Shown: positions 8,549 through 19,401 of the stretch, one piece after another | Layout: each line of letters opens with the position of its first letter | Numbering within the stretch: the first letter of the stretch is position 1 | Assembly: GCF_002159915.1 (NCBI RefSeq) | Contig: NZ_NFJP01000009.1 | Coordinates: 62,001-126,000, forward strand | Length of the DNA stretch: 64,000 nucleotides | Origin: Gordonibacter sp. An230 | GTDB lineage: Bacteria; Actinomycetota; Coriobacteriia; Coriobacteriales; Eggerthellaceae | Direction of reading: 5' to 3' | The notes under the pieces: generated by a model | Databases searched by the model: none | The model's input: the letters and a program-made list of their open reading frames with translations, nothing else | What the model was told of the DNA's origin: nothing | Made by a program: the position numbers and the translations under genes

Positions 8549-10167
8549 TATAGGCTCGCCACGTAATGCCCCGTCATGTAGCCTGATGTGATCGCGCGAC
8601 CGATGGAGAGCCCCTCAATGTCCATCGGGTAGTCGACGCCGCCGTAAAATTGTCCGGAGGCGTTCCCTACTGCGAAAAGGCCCTCTATAAGCTCGCCCCC
8701 GGCATCGAGGCACTGCTGGTTTTCGTTGACGATGAGACCTCCTAGGATGGCGGGCACGCTGTTCGCACCGCGCGGAACGGCGTAGAACGGTCCTTTGGCG
8801 ATGGGCACGAGGTATTTCGCCCTCTTCCCGAACTCCTTATCGGCCCCTGTTGCGCATAGGTCGTTGTAGGACTGGATGGATTGCACGATCGTCTGCTCGT
8901 CAATGGGGTCGATCATCCACTGCTCTGACTCCATGTAGGCGTTGATGTTTGCGGCCAGCTCTTCGAACGTATCGCCTTTGATGAAAGCGCTTTCGTCGGG
9001 TGCTTTCATGTTGCCTACCCCTAATTGCACTTCAGCGGGGTTTTCGTCTGCCCATGTTTGAGCGATTTCAAGCCAGTTGGAGGGCATGATGGTGAAAAAC
9101 TTCGCTGCCATCGAGTTTTGGTAGTCGTATTCGGCCAGGTATTCGCGCATAAGGTTGTTAAGGTAGGCGAAGCTGAGCACTTCGTTCATGAAGCGCTTGC
9201 CGTGGATGTCGAGGTTGAGGAATGGCACTTGAAGCCGGGTGAGGGCACCTCCTCCGTGAACCATTTTGCTGTGATTGATGGGGGTCATGCATGCGCCCGC
9301 CCATATGCCTGCGAGCATTCCGGAGCCGTCGCGGAACACGGACATCGTTTTGAATCCTCTCAAATCGGGGCAGTAATAGTCGCGCATCTGCTCGTTGCCC
9401 GAGCAGTCACCGCTTGCCAGAATCACCCCTTTGTGTGCCTTGAAGAGCGTGTGGGATCCGTCACGTTCGCAGATCGCACCCGTCACTCGCCCGTTTTCCG
9501 TATGAAGCTGGACGGCAGGGCTGTTGTAGAAGAACTCAGCCCCCTCCTGTTCCAACGCTTTGGCAATGGCGAGCGCGGCATCGTTGTGGGCGCCTTCCAG
9601 ATGGTTGTAGGTGTTCGCATGCAGATGGAACGTGTAGCCGTTGTACTCCTTCGAGGAGTCGAACGGCTTCGATTCGGCACCTCCGTTGGCGGCGGCATCG
9701 GCCCACCAGCAAACTGCTTCGTACGAGTTCCAAGCCCACGCTTCCACCAGTTTGCGATCGCTGCGCCAGGCGTTCTTCTCCATGAGGAACGTCACGCATG
9801 CCTCGATGCCCGCCTCGTCGGTCTTTGTCGTATCGACCGACGCGCCCATGTTCCCGGTGGTCTGCGCAGTGCCGATGTTCTGCACGCATGCGACCGAGGC
9901 TCCGCTTTCAAGGGCCGTATGAACGGCGGAAAGGCCGCTTTCGCCCGCTCCCACAACCACGATGTCAAATTCCTTGGTATCGGCGAATTCGGTTATCGGT
10001 TCCGGCTGTTTGAGGAACGTCGCTTGATCCGAATCCTCTTCGTGCGCTTCATATGAAGAGGTCTGGGTTTTTGGCGCGCAGCCGTTGGTTGCTGTTGCAG
10101 CAAGCGCTCCTATGCCGATAACGCTTCCGAGCTTGATGAGGTTTCGTCTTGTGATGCCTTTTTCCAT
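8548..10167 (-). CDS. Tat-exported FAD-dependent reductase (flavocytochrome c / fumarate reductase-like)
   Basis: Periplasmic or extracellular FAD_binding_2 oxidoreductase, probably a terminal reductase using an organic acceptor. The N-terminus carries a twin-arginine signal (ITRRNLIKLG) and a lipobox-like TNGCAP, so a membrane-anchored lipoprotein is likely. The FAD Rossmann motif FDIVVVGAGESGLSA is near residue 75, and the C-terminal flavin segment GLFAVGNASGQFYGG is near 500. No haem CXXCH or FMN-binding domain is present, so an external electron donor is needed. The ATG at 10167 is chosen for its GGAAGGGAG ribosome site and because it starts directly before the Tat motif. The substrate cannot be deduced; related enzymes in the family reduce fumarate, urocanate, cinnamates or cardiac glycosides. 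Confidence 0.88.
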   Translation of the reverse strand: MEKGITRRNLIKLGSVIGIGALAATATNGCAPKTQTSSYEAHEEDSDQATFLKQPEPITEFADTKEFDIVVVGAGESGLSAVHTALESGASVACVQNIGTAQTTGNMGASVDTTKTDEAGIEACVTFLMEKNAWRSDRKLVEAWAWNSYEAVCWWADAAANGGAESKPFDSSKEYNGYTFHLHANTYNHLEGAHNDAALAIAKALEQEGAEFFYNSPAVQLHTENGRVTGAICERDGSHTLFKAHKGVILASGDCSGNEQMRDYYCPDLRGFKTMSVFRDGSGMLAGIWAGACMTPINHSKMVHGGGALTRLQVPFLNLDIHGKRFMNEVLSFAYLNNLMREYLAEYDYQNSMAAKFFTIMPSNWLEIAQTWADENPAEVQLGVGNMKAPDESAFIKGDTFEELAANINAYMESEQWMIDPIDEQTIVQSIQSYNDLCATGADKEFGKRAKYLVPIAKGPFYAVPRGANSVPAILGGLIVNENQQCLDAGGELIEGLFAVGNASGQFYGGVDYPMDIEGLSIGRAITSGYMTGHYVASL

Positions 10168-10773
10168 GGCGACTCCCTTCCTTGCCCTTGCCCTATTGCG
10201 TTGCCGACTTCGCATTCGTTCTGACGTGCGGCGGCGTCGCTATAGTAGGGAGAAGGAGGATGAGCGGCATCAGGTGTGCGAAAACTATTCGGTTATTTTC
10301 GTAACCCAACGCCTTAACCCGTGTCAATTTCCTCGAAAACAGAGCTTCGGTTCGTATGTGGGTTCCCGGTGCGGCCATCCGCAGATGGTCGTCGTGTCGA
10401 CAACGCCTGCATGAAGTGGTCACAGTGTGTGCTCGGAGTGTAGCGACCATGGTTTTCATCAGGCTCGATCATGTGCGCTCAAGCTGCTTTCCAGTGCATG
10501 GGAGGCGAGGTGGTTTCGTGTCGGAAACGAGCGTTTGCTGGCAGCGTAACGATCATGCGCTGGGCCTGCGCGCGCCTCCCCCACAGGTATGGTGGTGTGC
10601 GTCAGCGGTTCTTATATAACAGTTCGGTAAAAAACTTGACAGCATATGACTTAGATTATATATTCCAAAACATCGAAACGAGCTTAAGCGTGGTCGATGA
10701 AAGCATCGAAGCGATCATCCTGCGCAAGGCTTCGCAACCGAGGTGACAAACTCCGAAAGAGAGGAAGCGCATA
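10168..10773. other. Divergent intergenic region with the dnaK promoter
   Basis: 606 bp between the reductase and dnaK. No gene is supported. The A+T-rich segment 10620-10680 holds a near-consensus promoter. Confidence 0.5.
10636..10664 (+). promoter_or_regulatory. Strong housekeeping promoter of the dnaK operon
   Basis: TTGACA (10636-10641), 17-bp spacer, TATATT (10659-10664). The predicted leader is about 100 nt. The -35 overlaps CTTGACA, 7 bp, ACTTAGA, which loosely resembles the HspR operator HAIR but is only 9/14, so HspR binding here is uncertain. Confidence 0.7.
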
Positions 10774-12684
10774 ATGGCTAAGATTCTGGGCATCGATTTG
10801 GGCACGACGAACTCCGCCATGGCGGTCATGGAGGGCTCGGAACCTGAAATCCTCGTGAACGCCGAGGGCGATCGCACCACCCCTTCGGTCGAGGGTTTCC
10901 GAAAGGACGGCGAGCGCGTCGTCGGCAAGGCCGCGAAGAACCAGGCGGTCACCAACCCCGAGAACACCGTTTCGTCCGTGAAGCGCTTCATCGGGCGCTC
11001 GTACGACGAGACGTCCGAAGAGCGCAAGACCGTCAGCTACAAGGTGCAGAAGGGCAAGGACGGCCGCGCGGTCGTGGACATCGACGGCAAGGATTACACG
11101 CCCGAGGAGATCTCGGCCATGGTGCTGCAGAAGCTCAAGTCCGACGCCGAGAAGCAGCTGGGCGGCCCGGTCACTCAGGCGGTCATCACGGTTCCCGCGT
11201 ACTTTAACGACGCGCAGCGGCAGGCCACGAAGGATGCCGGCAAGATCGCGGGCCTCGAGGTGCTCCGCATCATCAACGAACCCACGGCGGCGGCGCTGGC
11301 TTACGGTTTGGACAAGACGAACAAGGATCAGAAGATCCTCGTGTTCGACCTGGGCGGCGGTACCTTCGACGTGTCCATTCTCGAGCTCGGCGACGGTGTG
11401 TTCGAGGTTGCGTCCACTGCGGGCGACAACCATCTGGGAGGCGACGACTGGGATCAGCGCATCATCGATTGGCTGGCTGACAAGTTCCAGTCCGATAACA
11501 GCATCGATCTGCGTGCGGACAAGATGGCCCTTCAGCGTTTGAAGGAAGCTGCCGAGAAGGCAAAGATGGAGCTGTCCTCCACGACGCAGGCCAACATCAA
11601 CCTGCCGTTCATCACGGCAGATGCCTCTGGTCCGAAGCATCTCGACTACACCCTGACGCGCGCCGAGTTCGAGCGCATTACGAAGGACCTGCTCGACCGC
11701 GTGAAGAAGCCCGTTGAACAGGCTCTCAAGGACGCCGGTCTCAAGACGGGCGATATCGACGAGGTCATCCTCGTGGGCGGTTCCACCCGCATGCCCGCCG
11801 TGCAAGATCTGGTGAAGAAGCTCACCGGCAAGGAGCCGAACATGTCCGTTAACCCGGACGAGGTTGTGGCTATGGGCGCGGCCGTGCAGGGCGGCGTGCT
11901 GGCCGGCGACGTTGAGGGCATCCTGTTGCTCGACGTCACTCCGCTTTCTCTTGGCGTGGAGACGATGGGCGGCGTCATGACGAAGATGATCGACCGCAAC
12001 ACCACCATTCCGACTCGCAAGACGGAGATCTACTCGACCGCGGCCGATAACCAGACGTCCGTCGAGGTGCACGTGCTGCAGGGCGAGCGCCAGATGGCTG
12101 CCGACAACAAGACGCTTGGCAAGTTCCAGCTCACCGGCATTCCGGCTGCGCGTCGTGGCGTGCCGCAGATCGAGGTTACGTTCGATATCGACGCCAACGG
12201 CATCGTGAACGTGTCGGCGAAGGATCTTGGCACCGGCAAGCAGCAGCAGATCACTATCAGCGGTTCCACGGCGCTCAACGATGACGAAGTCGAGCGCATG
12301 GTGAAGGACGCCGAGGCCCATGCCGAAGAAGACAAGCGTCGCAAAGAGGAAGTCGAGGTCCGCAACAACGCCGACGCGTTGGTGAACGCCACCGAGCAGA
12401 CGCTGCAGGAATTGGGCGACAAGGCTCCGTCCGACGTGAAGTCGCAGGCCGAGGAAGCCATCGCCGAAGCCAAGAGCGCGCTCGAGGGCTCTGACATCGA
12501 CGCCATCAAAGCTGCGACCGAGAAGATGCAGCAGGCGGGTTATAAGCTGGCCGAGGTCGTGTACTCTACGCAGAGCGCCGAAGGCGGTGCTGGCGCGGCA
12601 GCTTCGAACGCGGCGTCGGCCGACGACACCATCGAGGCGGATTACGAGGTCGTCGAGGACGACGACAAGAAGGAAGGGAAGTAA
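10774..12684 (+). CDS. dnaK: Chaperone protein DnaK (Hsp70)
   Basis: ATP-dependent chaperone that binds exposed hydrophobic peptides; partner of DnaJ and GrpE encoded next to it. The 636-aa protein starts with the ATPase phosphate loop [15 protein letters not shown]. It has the Hsp70 signature [18 protein letters not shown] near residue 190 and [14 protein letters not shown] near 330. The substrate-binding domain begins around [17 protein letters not shown] and the C-terminus is the acidic EEVV-like tail ([11 protein letters not shown]). It heads the dnaK-grpE-dnaJ-hspR operon, the arrangement typical of Actinobacteria. Confidence 0.98.
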   Translation: MAKILGIDLGTTNSAMAVMEGSEPEILVNAEGDRTTPSVEGFRKDGERVVGKAAKNQAVTNPENTVSSVKRFIGRSYDETSEERKTVSYKVQKGKDGRAVVDIDGKDYTPEEISAMVLQKLKSDAEKQLGGPVTQAVITVPAYFNDAQRQATKDAGKIAGLEVLRIINEPTAAALAYGLDKTNKDQKILVFDLGGGTFDVSILELGDGVFEVASTAGDNHLGGDDWDQRIIDWLADKFQSDNSIDLRADKMALQRLKEAAEKAKMELSSTTQANINLPFITADASGPKHLDYTLTRAEFERITKDLLDRVKKPVEQALKDAGLKTGDIDEVILVGGSTRMPAVQDLVKKLTGKEPNMSVNPDEVVAMGAAVQGGVLAGDVEGILLLDVTPLSLGVETMGGVMTKMIDRNTTIPTRKTEIYSTAADNQTSVEVHVLQGERQMAADNKTLGKFQLTGIPAARRGVPQIEVTFDIDANGIVNVSAKDLGTGKQQQITISGSTALNDDEVERMVKDAEAHAEEDKRRKEEVEVRNNADALVNATEQTLQELGDKAPSDVKSQAEEAIAEAKSALEGSDIDAIKAATEKMQQAGYKLAEVVYSTQSAEGGAGAAASNAASADDTIEADYEVVEDDDKKEGK

Positions 12685-12689
12685 TCGCG

Positions 12690-13469
12690 ATGGCCAAGCA
12701 GCCGAGCACGCCTTCGCCGGAGCGCGCGGCGCAAGACGAGGCGAAAAGGATTCCCATCGAGGACGCACGCTCCGGGACCGAGGTTGCTCAGTCCCGGGTT
12801 CCCGATACCGACCCCGGCGACGGCTCCGAACCCCCCACCCCCTCCCCGGAAGCCGTTGCCGACACCGATGCCCCTGAGGCCGGCCCTGCAGGGCCGGCCG
12901 AGGGCGGCGCCTCTATCGGAGCCGAGGAGAAGCCCTGCGAGGGCGAGCCCGCGCCCAGCGACGAAGGGCCAACGGCAGACGAGATGGTGGCGCAGGCGCA
13001 AGCAGAAGCGAAAGAGTGGCAGGACAAGTTCGTGCGCCTGCACGCCGAGTGGGATACTTACCGTCGCCGAACGGCAGAGCAACGCGAGGCCGAGAAAGCC
13101 CGCGCCGCAGAGAAGCTGGTCACGAGCTTGCTGCCGGTGATCGATGACTTCGAGCGCACCATCGAGTACGCAGCGAGCAACGGCGAGGCCGGTTTGCTGG
13201 ATGGCGTGAAGGCTGTCCGCTCCAAGCTGGTCAACACGCTCACGTCCGGTGGCGTCGAGGTCATCGACCCGAAAGGCGGCGCTTTCGACGCGCTCGAGGC
13301 GCAGGCGGTTGCCACTGTGGAGGATGCAAACGTGCCCGACGAGACAGTTGCCGAAGTGTACCAGAAAGGCTACAAAATGGGTTCGAAGGTTTTGCGACCC
13401 GCCATGGTGAGCGTTACCACCGGAGGCCCGAAACGGGAGAAAAAGCCCGATCAGGAGCAGGAAAAGTAA
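12690..13469 (+). CDS. grpE: Nucleotide exchange factor GrpE
   Basis: Releases ADP from DnaK. The conserved core starts near residue 105 with a long coiled coil (EWQDKFVRLHAEWDTYRRRTAEQ). It is followed by LLPVIDDFERTIEYA and the C-terminal beta domain ending in VLRPAMVSVTTGG. The first 100 or so residues are a low-complexity Pro/Ala/Glu/Gly-rich extension, so the 259-aa length exceeds the usual 180-200. The ATG lies 5 nt after the dnaK stop, with a ribosome site in the end of dnaK (translational coupling). Confidence 0.95.
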   Translation: MAKQPSTPSPERAAQDEAKRIPIEDARSGTEVAQSRVPDTDPGDGSEPPTPSPEAVADTDAPEAGPAGPAEGGASIGAEEKPCEGEPAPSDEGPTADEMVAQAQAEAKEWQDKFVRLHAEWDTYRRRTAEQREAEKARAAEKLVTSLLPVIDDFERTIEYAASNGEAGLLDGVKAVRSKLVNTLTSGGVEVIDPKGGAFDALEAQAVATVEDANVPDETVAEVYQKGYKMGSKVLRPAMVSVTTGGPKREKKPDQEQEK

Positions 13470-13482
13470 AATTGGAATGGTG

Positions 13483-13513
13483 CGAAGGCGGGCGGAGTGA
13501 TGGCCCGCCTTCG
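13483..13513 (+). other. Intra-operon hairpin between grpE and dnaJ
   Basis: 11-bp perfect arms (13483-13493 and 13503-13513) with a 9-nt loop, followed by GTTT. Possible partial terminator or processing site that sets a lower dnaJ-hspR level. Confidence 0.5.
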
Positions 13514-13545
13514 GTTTGGAAGCGGTTGAGAAGGAGGTGGAGCGC

Positions 13546-14496
13546 ATGGCGGCGACTCCCGACTATTACAAAACGCTTGGCGTTCCACGCACGGCGACGG
13601 CTGACGAGATCAAAAAAGCTTATCGCAAGCTCGCGCGCAAGCACCACCCCGATGCGGGCGGCGACGAAGGTAGGTTCAAGGAGATAAACGAAGCTTACGA
13701 GGTGCTGTCGGACGACAAGAAGCGCAAACTCTACGACCAGTACGGCACGGCGAACGAGAACCATATTCCCCAAGGCTGGGGCGGCGGCTCCGTGAACGTT
13801 GGCGATATCTTCGGAGGCGGAGCGGGCGGTTTCGGCAGTTGGGCCGAGATCCTTGAGAGCATTCGCCGCGGCGAAGGGGCATTCGGCACCGAATGGGACT
13901 TTGGCGACTTGGGCGGCTTCGGAGGGGCGCGTCAGCCGCGTCCACGCACGGGCCAGGACATGAACGTCACCCTTTCCGTGACGTTCGACGAGGCGTTCAA
14001 GGGCTCTGAGAAGCGCGTAACCGTCCGCGTTCCCGGCCGCAGCGAATCCGAAACGCTTTCCGTGAAGGTTCCGGCAGGAGCTGTGGACGGAGGCCGTTTG
14101 CGTTTCAAAGGCAAGGGCGGTCCTGGCGAAAATGGCGGTGCTGCCGGGGATCTTTTGATCACCACGAGGATCGAGCCGCATCCTTATTATGCACGCAAAG
14201 GTGCCGACGTGCTCATGGACGTGCCAGTGAGCGTGGCCGAAGCCGCGCTGGGCGCAAGCGTCGTGGTGCCTGCGCCTGATGGCACGAAAGTGCGGGTGAA
14301 GGTGCCGAAGGGCACGCAGGACGATACGGTCCTGTCTATCAAGGGCAAAGGTGCTCCTCAGGTGAAGGGTGCTGGTACGGGCGATCTTAAGATCACCGTC
14401 AAAGTGATCGTGCCGACGGAGCTGAACGAGGGGCAGAAGAAGGCCATGGAGGACTTTCTCGCCGCCACCACCGACGAGGTTAGGAGCTGGTCGTGA
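13546..14496 (+). CDS. dnaJ: DnaJ-family co-chaperone without zinc finger (CbpA-like)
   Basis: Stimulates DnaK ATPase and delivers substrates. The J domain is at residues 5-70 with the essential HPD (KHHPDAGG). A Gly/Phe-rich linker follows to about residue 140, then two C-terminal beta-sandwich domains ([14 protein letters not shown], then [12 protein letters not shown] and [11 protein letters not shown]). There are no CxxCxGxG repeats, so this is a class II (CbpA/DnaJ2-type) protein. The ATG at 13546 has AAGGAGG upstream. The last codons overlap the hspR GTG start. Confidence 0.93.
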   Translation: MAATPDYYKTLGVPRTATADEIKKAYRKLARKHHPDAGGDEGRFKEINEAYEVLSDDKKRKLYDQYGTANENHIPQGWGGGSVNVGDIFGGGAGGFGSWAEILESIRRGEGAFGTEWDFGDLGGFGGARQPRPRTGQDMNVTLSVTFDEAFKGSEKRVTVRVPGRSESETLSVKVPAGAVDGGRLRFKGKGGPGENGGAAGDLLITTRIEPHPYYARKGADVLMDVPVSVAEAALGASVVVPAPDGTKVRVKVPKGTQDDTVLSIKGKGAPQVKGAGTGDLKITVKVIVPTELNEGQKKAMEDFLAATTDEVRSWS

Positions 14497-14885
14497 GCGA
14501 TCGAACGGACCGCAACCGCCCGCTGTACATGATCAGCGTGGCCGCGCAGCTGGCGGGCGTCCATCCGCAGACGCTGCGCGCATACGAGCAGAAGGGCCTC
14601 GTGTCGCCGCAGCGTACAAGCGGCAACACGCGCATGTACTCGCAAGCGGACATCGACCGGCTCGAGCTTATCAACGAGTTGACAAGCGAGGGCATCAATC
14701 TGGCCGGTGTTATCCGCATCCTCGACTTGCAGGGAAGGCTGGACGAAAGGGATGCCGAACTTGACGATCTTCATAAAAAAGTGCGCCGACTGGCTGATCG
14801 TGTGCATGAACTTGAGACGCGCGAGAGCGTGAACGCCCTCGTTCGCGTCTCGGATTTGCCGCCGGCTCTGCGACGGCTGCCGTAG
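14493..14885 (+). CDS. hspR: MerR-family heat-shock repressor HspR
   Basis: Autoregulatory repressor of dnaK-type operons in Actinobacteria, working with DnaK as co-repressor. The 130-aa protein has an N-terminal MerR winged helix ([20 protein letters not shown], then [18 protein letters not shown]) and a C-terminal coiled coil ([22 protein letters not shown]) that would mediate dimerisation. The GTG start overlaps the dnaJ stop by 4 nt. A perfect HAIR operator was not found upstream of dnaK or clpB, so its recognition sequence here may be diverged. Confidence 0.9.
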   Translation: MSDRTDRNRPLYMISVAAQLAGVHPQTLRAYEQKGLVSPQRTSGNTRMYSQADIDRLELINELTSEGINLAGVIRILDLQGRLDERDAELDDLHKKVRRLADRVHELETRESVNALVRVSDLPPALRRLP

Positions 14886-15389
14886 GTCGCCATGGATGCC
14901 TCGTTCGATTGCAGATCGGGAGCGGCGGTCTCGTCGTCTGTTCCGTCATGGCGGACCGTTGCGTTTCAAATGACGGCGCCGTTTCTGCGGCGACCGCCAC
15001 GGGGGAGCCGTTCCGTCCGCCCGGTGCCTGCATCGCTTGCAGCTTGGCGATGCGCTGTCGGCTGCGCTCTCGCTCCGAGGGCCGGATCGCCCATTCCAGC
15101 GTCGCGACAACTATGGCTCGGCAGTGCTGGTCGGTTTCGTTTCGGTTTGCATGGACTGGCGGCGTGGCTGATCGAGCTCTCATCTTGGTTTGGCGATGAG
15201 GGGGCCGCGGCGGTCTCGATCGGATTTAAGGGCCCTGCTCGACTTTCGTCCGTCCTTGTGCGAAGCTTCGCCGCTTACAGAACCGCTCGACTGAAGGCAT
15301 CGTTTGCATCTCCGGTTGACAACCTAATGCCCGGAATGTTTCGTATGAAACATTTAATGATCGGAAAGATCATATAAAGGAGGAACACC
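14886..15389. other. 504-bp intergenic region upstream of clpB
   Basis: No gene is supported. The last 80 bp carry the likely clpB control elements listed next. Confidence 0.45.
15316..15353 (+). promoter_or_regulatory. clpB promoter region with operator-like palindrome
   Basis: A consensus TTGACA (15316-15321) is followed by an inverted repeat, AATGTTTC/GAAACATT (15334-15353 region), over the place where a -10 should lie. A second repeat, ATGATC/GATCAT (15357-15373), follows just before the AAAGGAGG ribosome site. The first palindrome also matches parS at 13/16, but its centre differs, so an operator is the better reading. Confidence 0.4.
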
Positions 15390-18113
15390 ATGAATATGGG
15401 CAACCTGAACAAATTGGCCCTGACCGCGCAGGAGGCGCTGCAGCAGACCATCGTCATCGCTTCGGAGAGCGAGGCGTCGCAGGCAGAGCCCATCCATATG
15501 CTGAAGGCGCTGCTCGAATCGAAGGAGAACAACCTGTCGGCCATCATCAAGCGCATCGGTGCCGAGCCATTACAGCTGCTCTCCAATGTGAATGCCGAGA
15601 TCTCGCGTATGCCGAAGGTCAAAAGCAGCGGCATGATGATGGCGGGCGCTCCGAGCCCTGCACTCATGAACCTCATCGACAGGGCGGTGAAGATCGCCGA
15701 GAAGCTAGGCGATAGCTACGCCACGAGCGAGCATTTGCTCATCGCACTGTCGGAGGACAAGGGTGCCGCAGGCAGGATTCTCAACGGGGCGGGCATTACG
15801 CGCAAGACCATCGAAGCGGCCTATGACGAGCTGCGCGGCGACACGCGCGTGACCGATCCGCAGAACAAAGTGCAGTTCGAAGCGCTGGAGCAGTATGGTC
15901 AGAACCTCACGCAGAAAGCACGCGAAGGTCAGCTCGATCCGGTCATCGGCCGCTCTGAGGAGATTCGCCGCACCATTCAGGTGCTCTCGCGCCGCACGAA
16001 GAACAACCCTGTGCTCATTGGCGAGCCCGGCACCGGCAAGACGGCCATCGTCGAAGGGCTGGCCCAGCGCATCGTGGCAGGCGATGTGCCCTCGTCTTTG
16101 AGGGATCGCGAGCTGGTGGCGCTCGATCTGGGCGCGATGGTGGCCGGCGCGAAGTACCGCGGCGAGTTCGAGGATCGTTTGAAGGCCGTGCTGCGCGAGG
16201 TGAAGCAAAGCGATGGACAGATCATCCTGTTCATCGACGAGCTGCACACCATCGTGGGCGCCGGTTCCACCGGCGACAGCTCCATGGATGCCGGCAACAT
16301 GCTCAAGCCCGCGCTTGCTCGCGGCGAGCTGCATGCCATCGGCGCCACGACGCTCGACGAGTACCGCAAGTACATCGAGAAGGACGCAGCCCTCGAGCGT
16401 CGCTTCCAGCCGGTGCTGGTCGCGGAACCTACGGTTGAGGATACTATCGCCATCCTGCGCGGCTTGAAGGAGAAGTACGAGATCCACCACGGCGTGCGCA
16501 TCACCGACGCTGCCATCGTGGCCGCGGCCGAGCTCTCGAACCGCTACATCTCTGACCGCTTCCTGCCCGACAAGGCCATCGACCTCATGGACGAGGCTGC
16601 CAGCCGCCTGCGCATCGAGATCGACTCGATGCCCGAGGAGGTGGATGCCGCCGAACGCAAACTCACTCAGATGCAGATCGAAGAGCAGGCGCTCATGAAG
16701 GAGAACGACGAGGCCTCCAAGGAGCGTCTTGAGACGCTGCGTCGAGAAATCGCCTCCGCCCGGGAAACCCTCGACAAGCAGAAGGCAGAATGGCAGAACG
16801 AGAAGGACGCCATCGAGAGCGTGCAGAGCCTCAAGGGAGAACTTGAAACAGCGCAGCTTGAAGAGGAACGTGCAACCCGCGAGGGCGATCTCGTGAAAGC
16901 TTCCGAACTTCGCTACGCCCTCATTCCCTCGCTGCAACAGCAGCTGCATGCTGCCGAAGAGGCGCTTACGCGCAAGCAGCATGATGGAGCCATCCTTAAA
17001 GAAGAGGTGTCGGAAGATGAGATCGCCGAAGTCGTGTCCACGTGGACAGGCATCCCCGTGCAGAAGATGATGCAGGGCGAGATGGCGAAGCTCGTCGATC
17101 TCGAGGACAAGCTGCACGAGCGTGTGGTGGGTCAAGATGAAGCCGTGTCGTCGGTGGCGGGCGCCATCCGTCGCAACCGCGCGGGCTTGTCGGATCCTGA
17201 TCGGCCCATCGGCTCGTTCTTGTTCCTGGGCCCCACGGGCGTGGGCAAGACGGAGTTGGCGAAAGCGCTTGCGGAGTACCTGTTCGACAGCGAGAAAGCC
17301 ATGGTTCGCATCGACATGTCCGAGTACATGGAGAAGTTCTCCGTGCAGCGCCTCATCGGAGCGCCTCCGGGGTATGTTGGCTATGACGAGGGCGGACAGC
17401 TTACCGAAGCCGTGCGCCGCAAGCCGTACTCCGTGGTGTTGCTCGACGAGATCGAGAAGGCGCATCCGGACGTGTTCAACGTTCTTCTTCAGGTGCTTGA
17501 TGACGGTCGCCTGACCGATGGGCATGGGCGCGTGGTGTCGTTCAAGAACGCCATCATCATCATGACCTCGAACGTGGGCAGCCAGTCCATACGTGAGTTC
17601 GCCAGCCAGGAAACGGGCGGCGAGACCATGGGCCAGATGGTCGAGGATATGATGAAGGGGGATATCGCAAGCACGGCAAAACGTCTGGCGGAATTGCAGC
17701 GGCAAGTGAACGATGCGCTTCGTGCGACGTTCCGACCTGAGTTCCTGAACCGCATCGACGACATCATCACGTTCAACGCGCTTTCCATATCGGCGATGGA
17801 GCCGATCGTGGAGCTGCAGCTCAACAACGTCCGCGACCGTTTGGCGGACCGTCGTATCACGCTCGACGTGACGCCCGCTGCCATGGAGCATCTGTCCATC
17901 GATGGGTACGACCCCATCTTCGGGGCTCGCCCGCTCAAGCGTCTCATTCAACGCGAAATCGTGGATCGCATCGCCGAAAAGGTGGTGCAGGGCACGTTGC
18001 ATGATCGCAGCCACGTTTTGATCGGCATCAACTCCGAGGGAAATTACGACTGCACGGTGGAGGAACCGCTCGACTTCGACACGATCACTCTCGACGCCGA
18101 GCCATTGCAGTAG
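15390..18113 (+). CDS. clpB: ATP-dependent disaggregase ClpB (Hsp104/Hsp100)
   Basis: Hexameric AAA+ machine that extracts proteins from aggregates together with DnaK. The 907-aa protein has an N-terminal Clp_N double repeat (residues 1-150). AAA1 has Walker A GEPGTGKT near 211 and Walker [10 protein letters not shown]. The coiled-coil middle domain, specific for ClpB rather than ClpA/C, lies at about 410-560. AAA2 has GPTGVGKTE near 614 and [13 protein letters not shown]. It is about 40 residues longer than most ClpB because of a charged middle region and an extra segment after the second Walker B. The ATG follows AAAGGAGG. It is monocistronic, closed by a terminator, and lies next to the dnaK operon. 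Confidence 0.97.
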   Translation: MNMGNLNKLALTAQEALQQTIVIASESEASQAEPIHMLKALLESKENNLSAIIKRIGAEPLQLLSNVNAEISRMPKVKSSGMMMAGAPSPALMNLIDRAVKIAEKLGDSYATSEHLLIALSEDKGAAGRILNGAGITRKTIEAAYDELRGDTRVTDPQNKVQFEALEQYGQNLTQKAREGQLDPVIGRSEEIRRTIQVLSRRTKNNPVLIGEPGTGKTAIVEGLAQRIVAGDVPSSLRDRELVALDLGAMVAGAKYRGEFEDRLKAVLREVKQSDGQIILFIDELHTIVGAGSTGDSSMDAGNMLKPALARGELHAIGATTLDEYRKYIEKDAALERRFQPVLVAEPTVEDTIAILRGLKEKYEIHHGVRITDAAIVAAAELSNRYISDRFLPDKAIDLMDEAASRLRIEIDSMPEEVDAAERKLTQMQIEEQALMKENDEASKERLETLRREIASARETLDKQKAEWQNEKDAIESVQSLKGELETAQLEEERATREGDLVKASELRYALIPSLQQQLHAAEEALTRKQHDGAILKEEVSEDEIAEVVSTWTGIPVQKMMQGEMAKLVDLEDKLHERVVGQDEAVSSVAGAIRRNRAGLSDPDRPIGSFLFLGPTGVGKTELAKALAEYLFDSEKAMVRIDMSEYMEKFSVQRLIGAPPGYVGYDEGGQLTEAVRRKPYSVVLLDEIEKAHPDVFNVLLQVLDDGRLTDGHGRVVSFKNAIIIMTSNVGSQSIREFASQETGGETMGQMVEDMMKGDIASTAKRLAELQRQVNDALRATFRPEFLNRIDDIITFNALSISAMEPIVELQLNNVRDRLADRRITLDVTPAAMEHLSIDGYDPIFGARPLKRLIQREIVDRIAEKVVQGTLHDRSHVLIGINSEGNYDCTVEEPLDFDTITLDAEPLQ

Positions 18114-18179
18114 TCGCGAACCTTGCGCCTCCTCTCGCACAAGCGCCCGAGAAGGCCGCATGATCCTCATTCTCGACGC

Positions 18180-18225
18180 ACGCCCCCTGTTCCGCGCGCT
18201 TGCGGGCAGGGGGCGTCGCATTTTT
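18180..18225 (+). terminator. Rho-independent terminator of clpB
   Basis: 10-bp arms (18180-18189 and 18207-18216) followed by CGCATTTTT. Confidence 0.85.
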
Positions 18226-18660
18226 GCGAGGGGGCGTTTCGGCCATAAGGGAGATTGATCCACTGGCTTCGGTCAAGCTTCGGTCAAGCGTCCACTTGCT
18301 TCGTTGCCCGAAAAGCCGCAGTCGCGTTTGGCCGTCTGAGCGTTTCATGTGAAGCATCCCTCTGTTGAGCTCGATCAGATACGAACATGGGAGTGCGCAC
18401 CGGGCGAACAGGCTGGAACAGAAATTCCAGAGAAGATCGTTATCCCAGTTCGATCATGTCATCCATCGTGTATTAGCTCAGAAACTACGACTGATGAGCG
18501 CGTAATTTCGCATGAATCACGCAGCACGACGCTGGCGTGTGGTGCGATCAGGGCCGATGATCGTGTCGAGCCCGACGAGAGGGTGCGATGCAGCAAAAGA
18601 GAGCGCGTCCGGCAGGTTGGAGGGCAAATGCCGTACGGTGCGGATGGTCGGCGGCAGCAA

Positions 18661-18822
18661 CGTGCGACAGGGTTCTGGCATTGGCGGCTCGCGACAGGGT
18701 GCTGGCGACAGCGGCTCGCGATAGGGCCGACATCGGCGGCGGCAACCCGAGACGGAATGCTGGCGACAGCGATCCCACGACAGGGTGCTGTTGACAACGG
18801 CTTGCGACGGGATGCTGGCGAG
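18661..18822. repeat. Degenerate ~27-30-bp tandem repeats
   Basis: About five imperfect units of the type GCGACAGGGTGCTGGCGACA followed by GCGGCTC. Units are best conserved around 18691-18722 and 18778-18800. Non-coding in all frames as far as can be judged. Confidence 0.5.
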
Positions 18823-18941
18823 GACTGCCTGCAGCGGTCGCCGCCGGTTGGTTTAGCGCGCGATGAGCAATTTCTCTCGTGGGTGGCGCAGCGCATATGC
18901 GCGGAGATGCGAGGACTGGCCTGCTCGTCGGTTCGCCCGAC

Positions 18942-19186
18942 GGGCCGCTCGATCGCATGTGCGTGCAAGGAGGAGATATGTGCAAGGACGAGAGGAATGT
19001 TTCACGTGAAACATTTTGGGTGCGAGGCTCGACCGCATGTGCGCAAGATGAGAAGCCTGGAGCGGATCACTCGCGCTTGGAGGGGCCGCACGGCTCGACT
19101 GCGCGCGTACAAGGATGAGGGCCGACAAACCCCGACGCACTTCCCGAGCGTGACGGCTCGACCGTATGCGCGTGCAAGATGAGAAG
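18942..19186. repeat. Four degenerate repeats spaced 63-80 bp
   Basis: Units of the type GGCTCGACCGCATGTGCG plus TGCAAGATGAGAAGG start near 18942, 19025, 19091 and 19154. A perfect parS lies between the first two. Confidence 0.5.
18998..19013. other. parS: parS (ParB-binding) site, perfect match
   Basis: Third perfect TGTTTCACGTGAAACA in the window, within a 20-bp palindrome (18996-19015), in non-coding DNA about 390 bp before the molybdoenzyme operon. Confidence 0.85.
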
Positions 19187-19401
19187 GTCGTTCTGTTTGC
19201 CTGCCAAGGGCTGTCGCGCAGTGCGAACGAGGTGGCATGCGAGGTTTCGTGTGATCGCGTGCGACGAGGACGGCTGCGCGCGCAGGCCCAGTCGCAGAGA
19301 GGGAGGCTGCGGCGCACCGTGCCCGAGGCGTTGCCTGTCCGCGGTGCAGACGAGGCGCACACCTCAGTCGCGGTCGAAGAAAAGCAAAAAAGGAGCGTTC
19401 T

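Larger units (their letters stand above)
18114..19401. other. 1.3-kb gene-poor region with repeats and a perfect parS
   Basis: After the clpB terminator no credible gene is seen. The region holds a 13/16 parS-like palindrome (18341-18356), two blocks of degenerate repeats and one perfect parS site. Confidence 0.5.

Noticed and set aside
10635..10655. HAIR-like HspR operator at the dnaK promoter
   Set aside because: Spacing is right (7 bp), but only 9 of 14 bases match and the left half is mostly the -35 hexamer. Not strong enough to list as a site.
15337..15352. parS site at the clpB promoter
   Set aside because: TGTTTCGTATGAAACA matches at 13/16, with three changes in the central CACGTG that ParB reads. 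Better seen as an operator-like palindrome.
18341..18356. parS site after clpB
   Set aside because: CGTTTCATGTGAAGCA has three mismatches, one of them central; kept only as a note on the intergenic region.
18661..19186. CRISPR array
   Set aside because: Repeats are degenerate and unequal in spacing, spacers are not unique, and no cas genes are present.
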